64,000 nt of DNA from Terasakiispira papahanaumokuakeensis. GTDB lineage: Bacteria > Pseudomonadota > Gammaproteobacteria > Pseudomonadales > Halomonadaceae. Below the pieces are notes generated by a model. That model saw only the letters and a program-made list of their open reading frames with translations, ran no database searches and was not told the origin of the DNA. The stretch is taken from assembly GCF_001709345.1 (NCBI RefSeq), contig NZ_MDTQ01000001.1, forward strand, positions 806,001-870,000, given 5' to 3'. The position numbers were made by a program, and so were the translations under genes. Positions 63,900 through 64,000 of this stretch are shown in pieces. How positions within the stretch are numbered: position 1 is the first letter of the stretch; every line of letters begins with the position of its first letter.

Positions 63900-64000
63900 T
63901 TTATCTAAATGTTGCGGTTTGAACGATCTACTATTCCGTATGCGCTCGACAGTAGGCAGACAGTTTCAATCGGGACCCTCAAAAGGTGCAGTTTTAAGAT

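Overview
The window looks like chromosomal DNA from a heterotrophic, probably marine or halophilic gammaproteobacterium. Oceanospirillales or a Halomonadaceae relative is my inference, from family resemblance rather than a search. Supporting signs are a BCCT-type solute transporter, a TRAP transporter cluster, a urea ABC transporter fused to a urease operon, long-form FadE, MetE/MetR, and arginine-succinyltransferase (Ast) genes with an ArgR-type AraC regulator. I saw no rRNA, tRNA, CRISPR array, prophage or intact insertion sequence.

Layout. 1-8.3 kb: end of an unidentified gene, a LysR regulator, a GNAT acetyltransferase, an RstA/RstB-like two-component pair, a BCCT transporter, a MAPEG protein and periplasmic GlpQ. 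8.6-13.3 kb: a haem/haemoglobin-type TonB receptor behind a Fur-box-like site, then a Tat-exported tyrosinase translationally coupled to a small exported protein that resembles the tyrosinase C-terminal domain. 13.5-21.2 kb: an AT-rich accessory stretch with a yqgA-like gene broken by an internal deletion, a frameshifted IS3-type transposase scrap, two lipoproteins (one Bor-like), a one-TM protein, and four related repeat proteins. Three of these four carry a matching acidic-hydrophobic C-terminal tail and the same 3' hairpin plus sequence motif. This family is the best candidate for something undescribed.

21.4-32.6 kb: one long minus-strand nitrogen operon, urtABCDE-ureDABC-ureEFG, which takes up urea and hydrolyses it with a nickel urease plus its full set of maturation factors. 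32.7-33.5 kb: two minus-strand terminators and a small coiled-coil stress-type protein. 33.8-41.0 kb: a sugar-acid catabolic cluster (TRAP transporter dctPQM, PdxA-family dehydrogenase, enolase-superfamily acid-sugar dehydratase, AraD1/FAH-family enzyme) divergent from a GntR/FadR-type regulator, with two palindromic operator candidates between them. 41.4-46.1 kb: an AraC regulator followed by an outer-membrane protein, an MFS transporter and an amidase, probably uptake and cleavage of an amide.

46.2-49.8 kb: a short UvrA-like ABC protein cotranscribed with a MarR regulator whose start codon lies inside a perfect palindrome, then an NYN-domain protein directly behind a strong terminator. 49.9-59.7 kb: metE/metR, an Lrp regulator, leuA behind a leucine-rich leader ORF, a response regulator with a PilZ domain, and fadE. 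60.1-64 kb: somewhat AT-richer DNA with astE, an ArgR-like regulator and astC.

A recurrent feature of the whole window is short degenerate tandem duplications (7-21 bp, two to four copies), mostly just outside or at the ends of genes.
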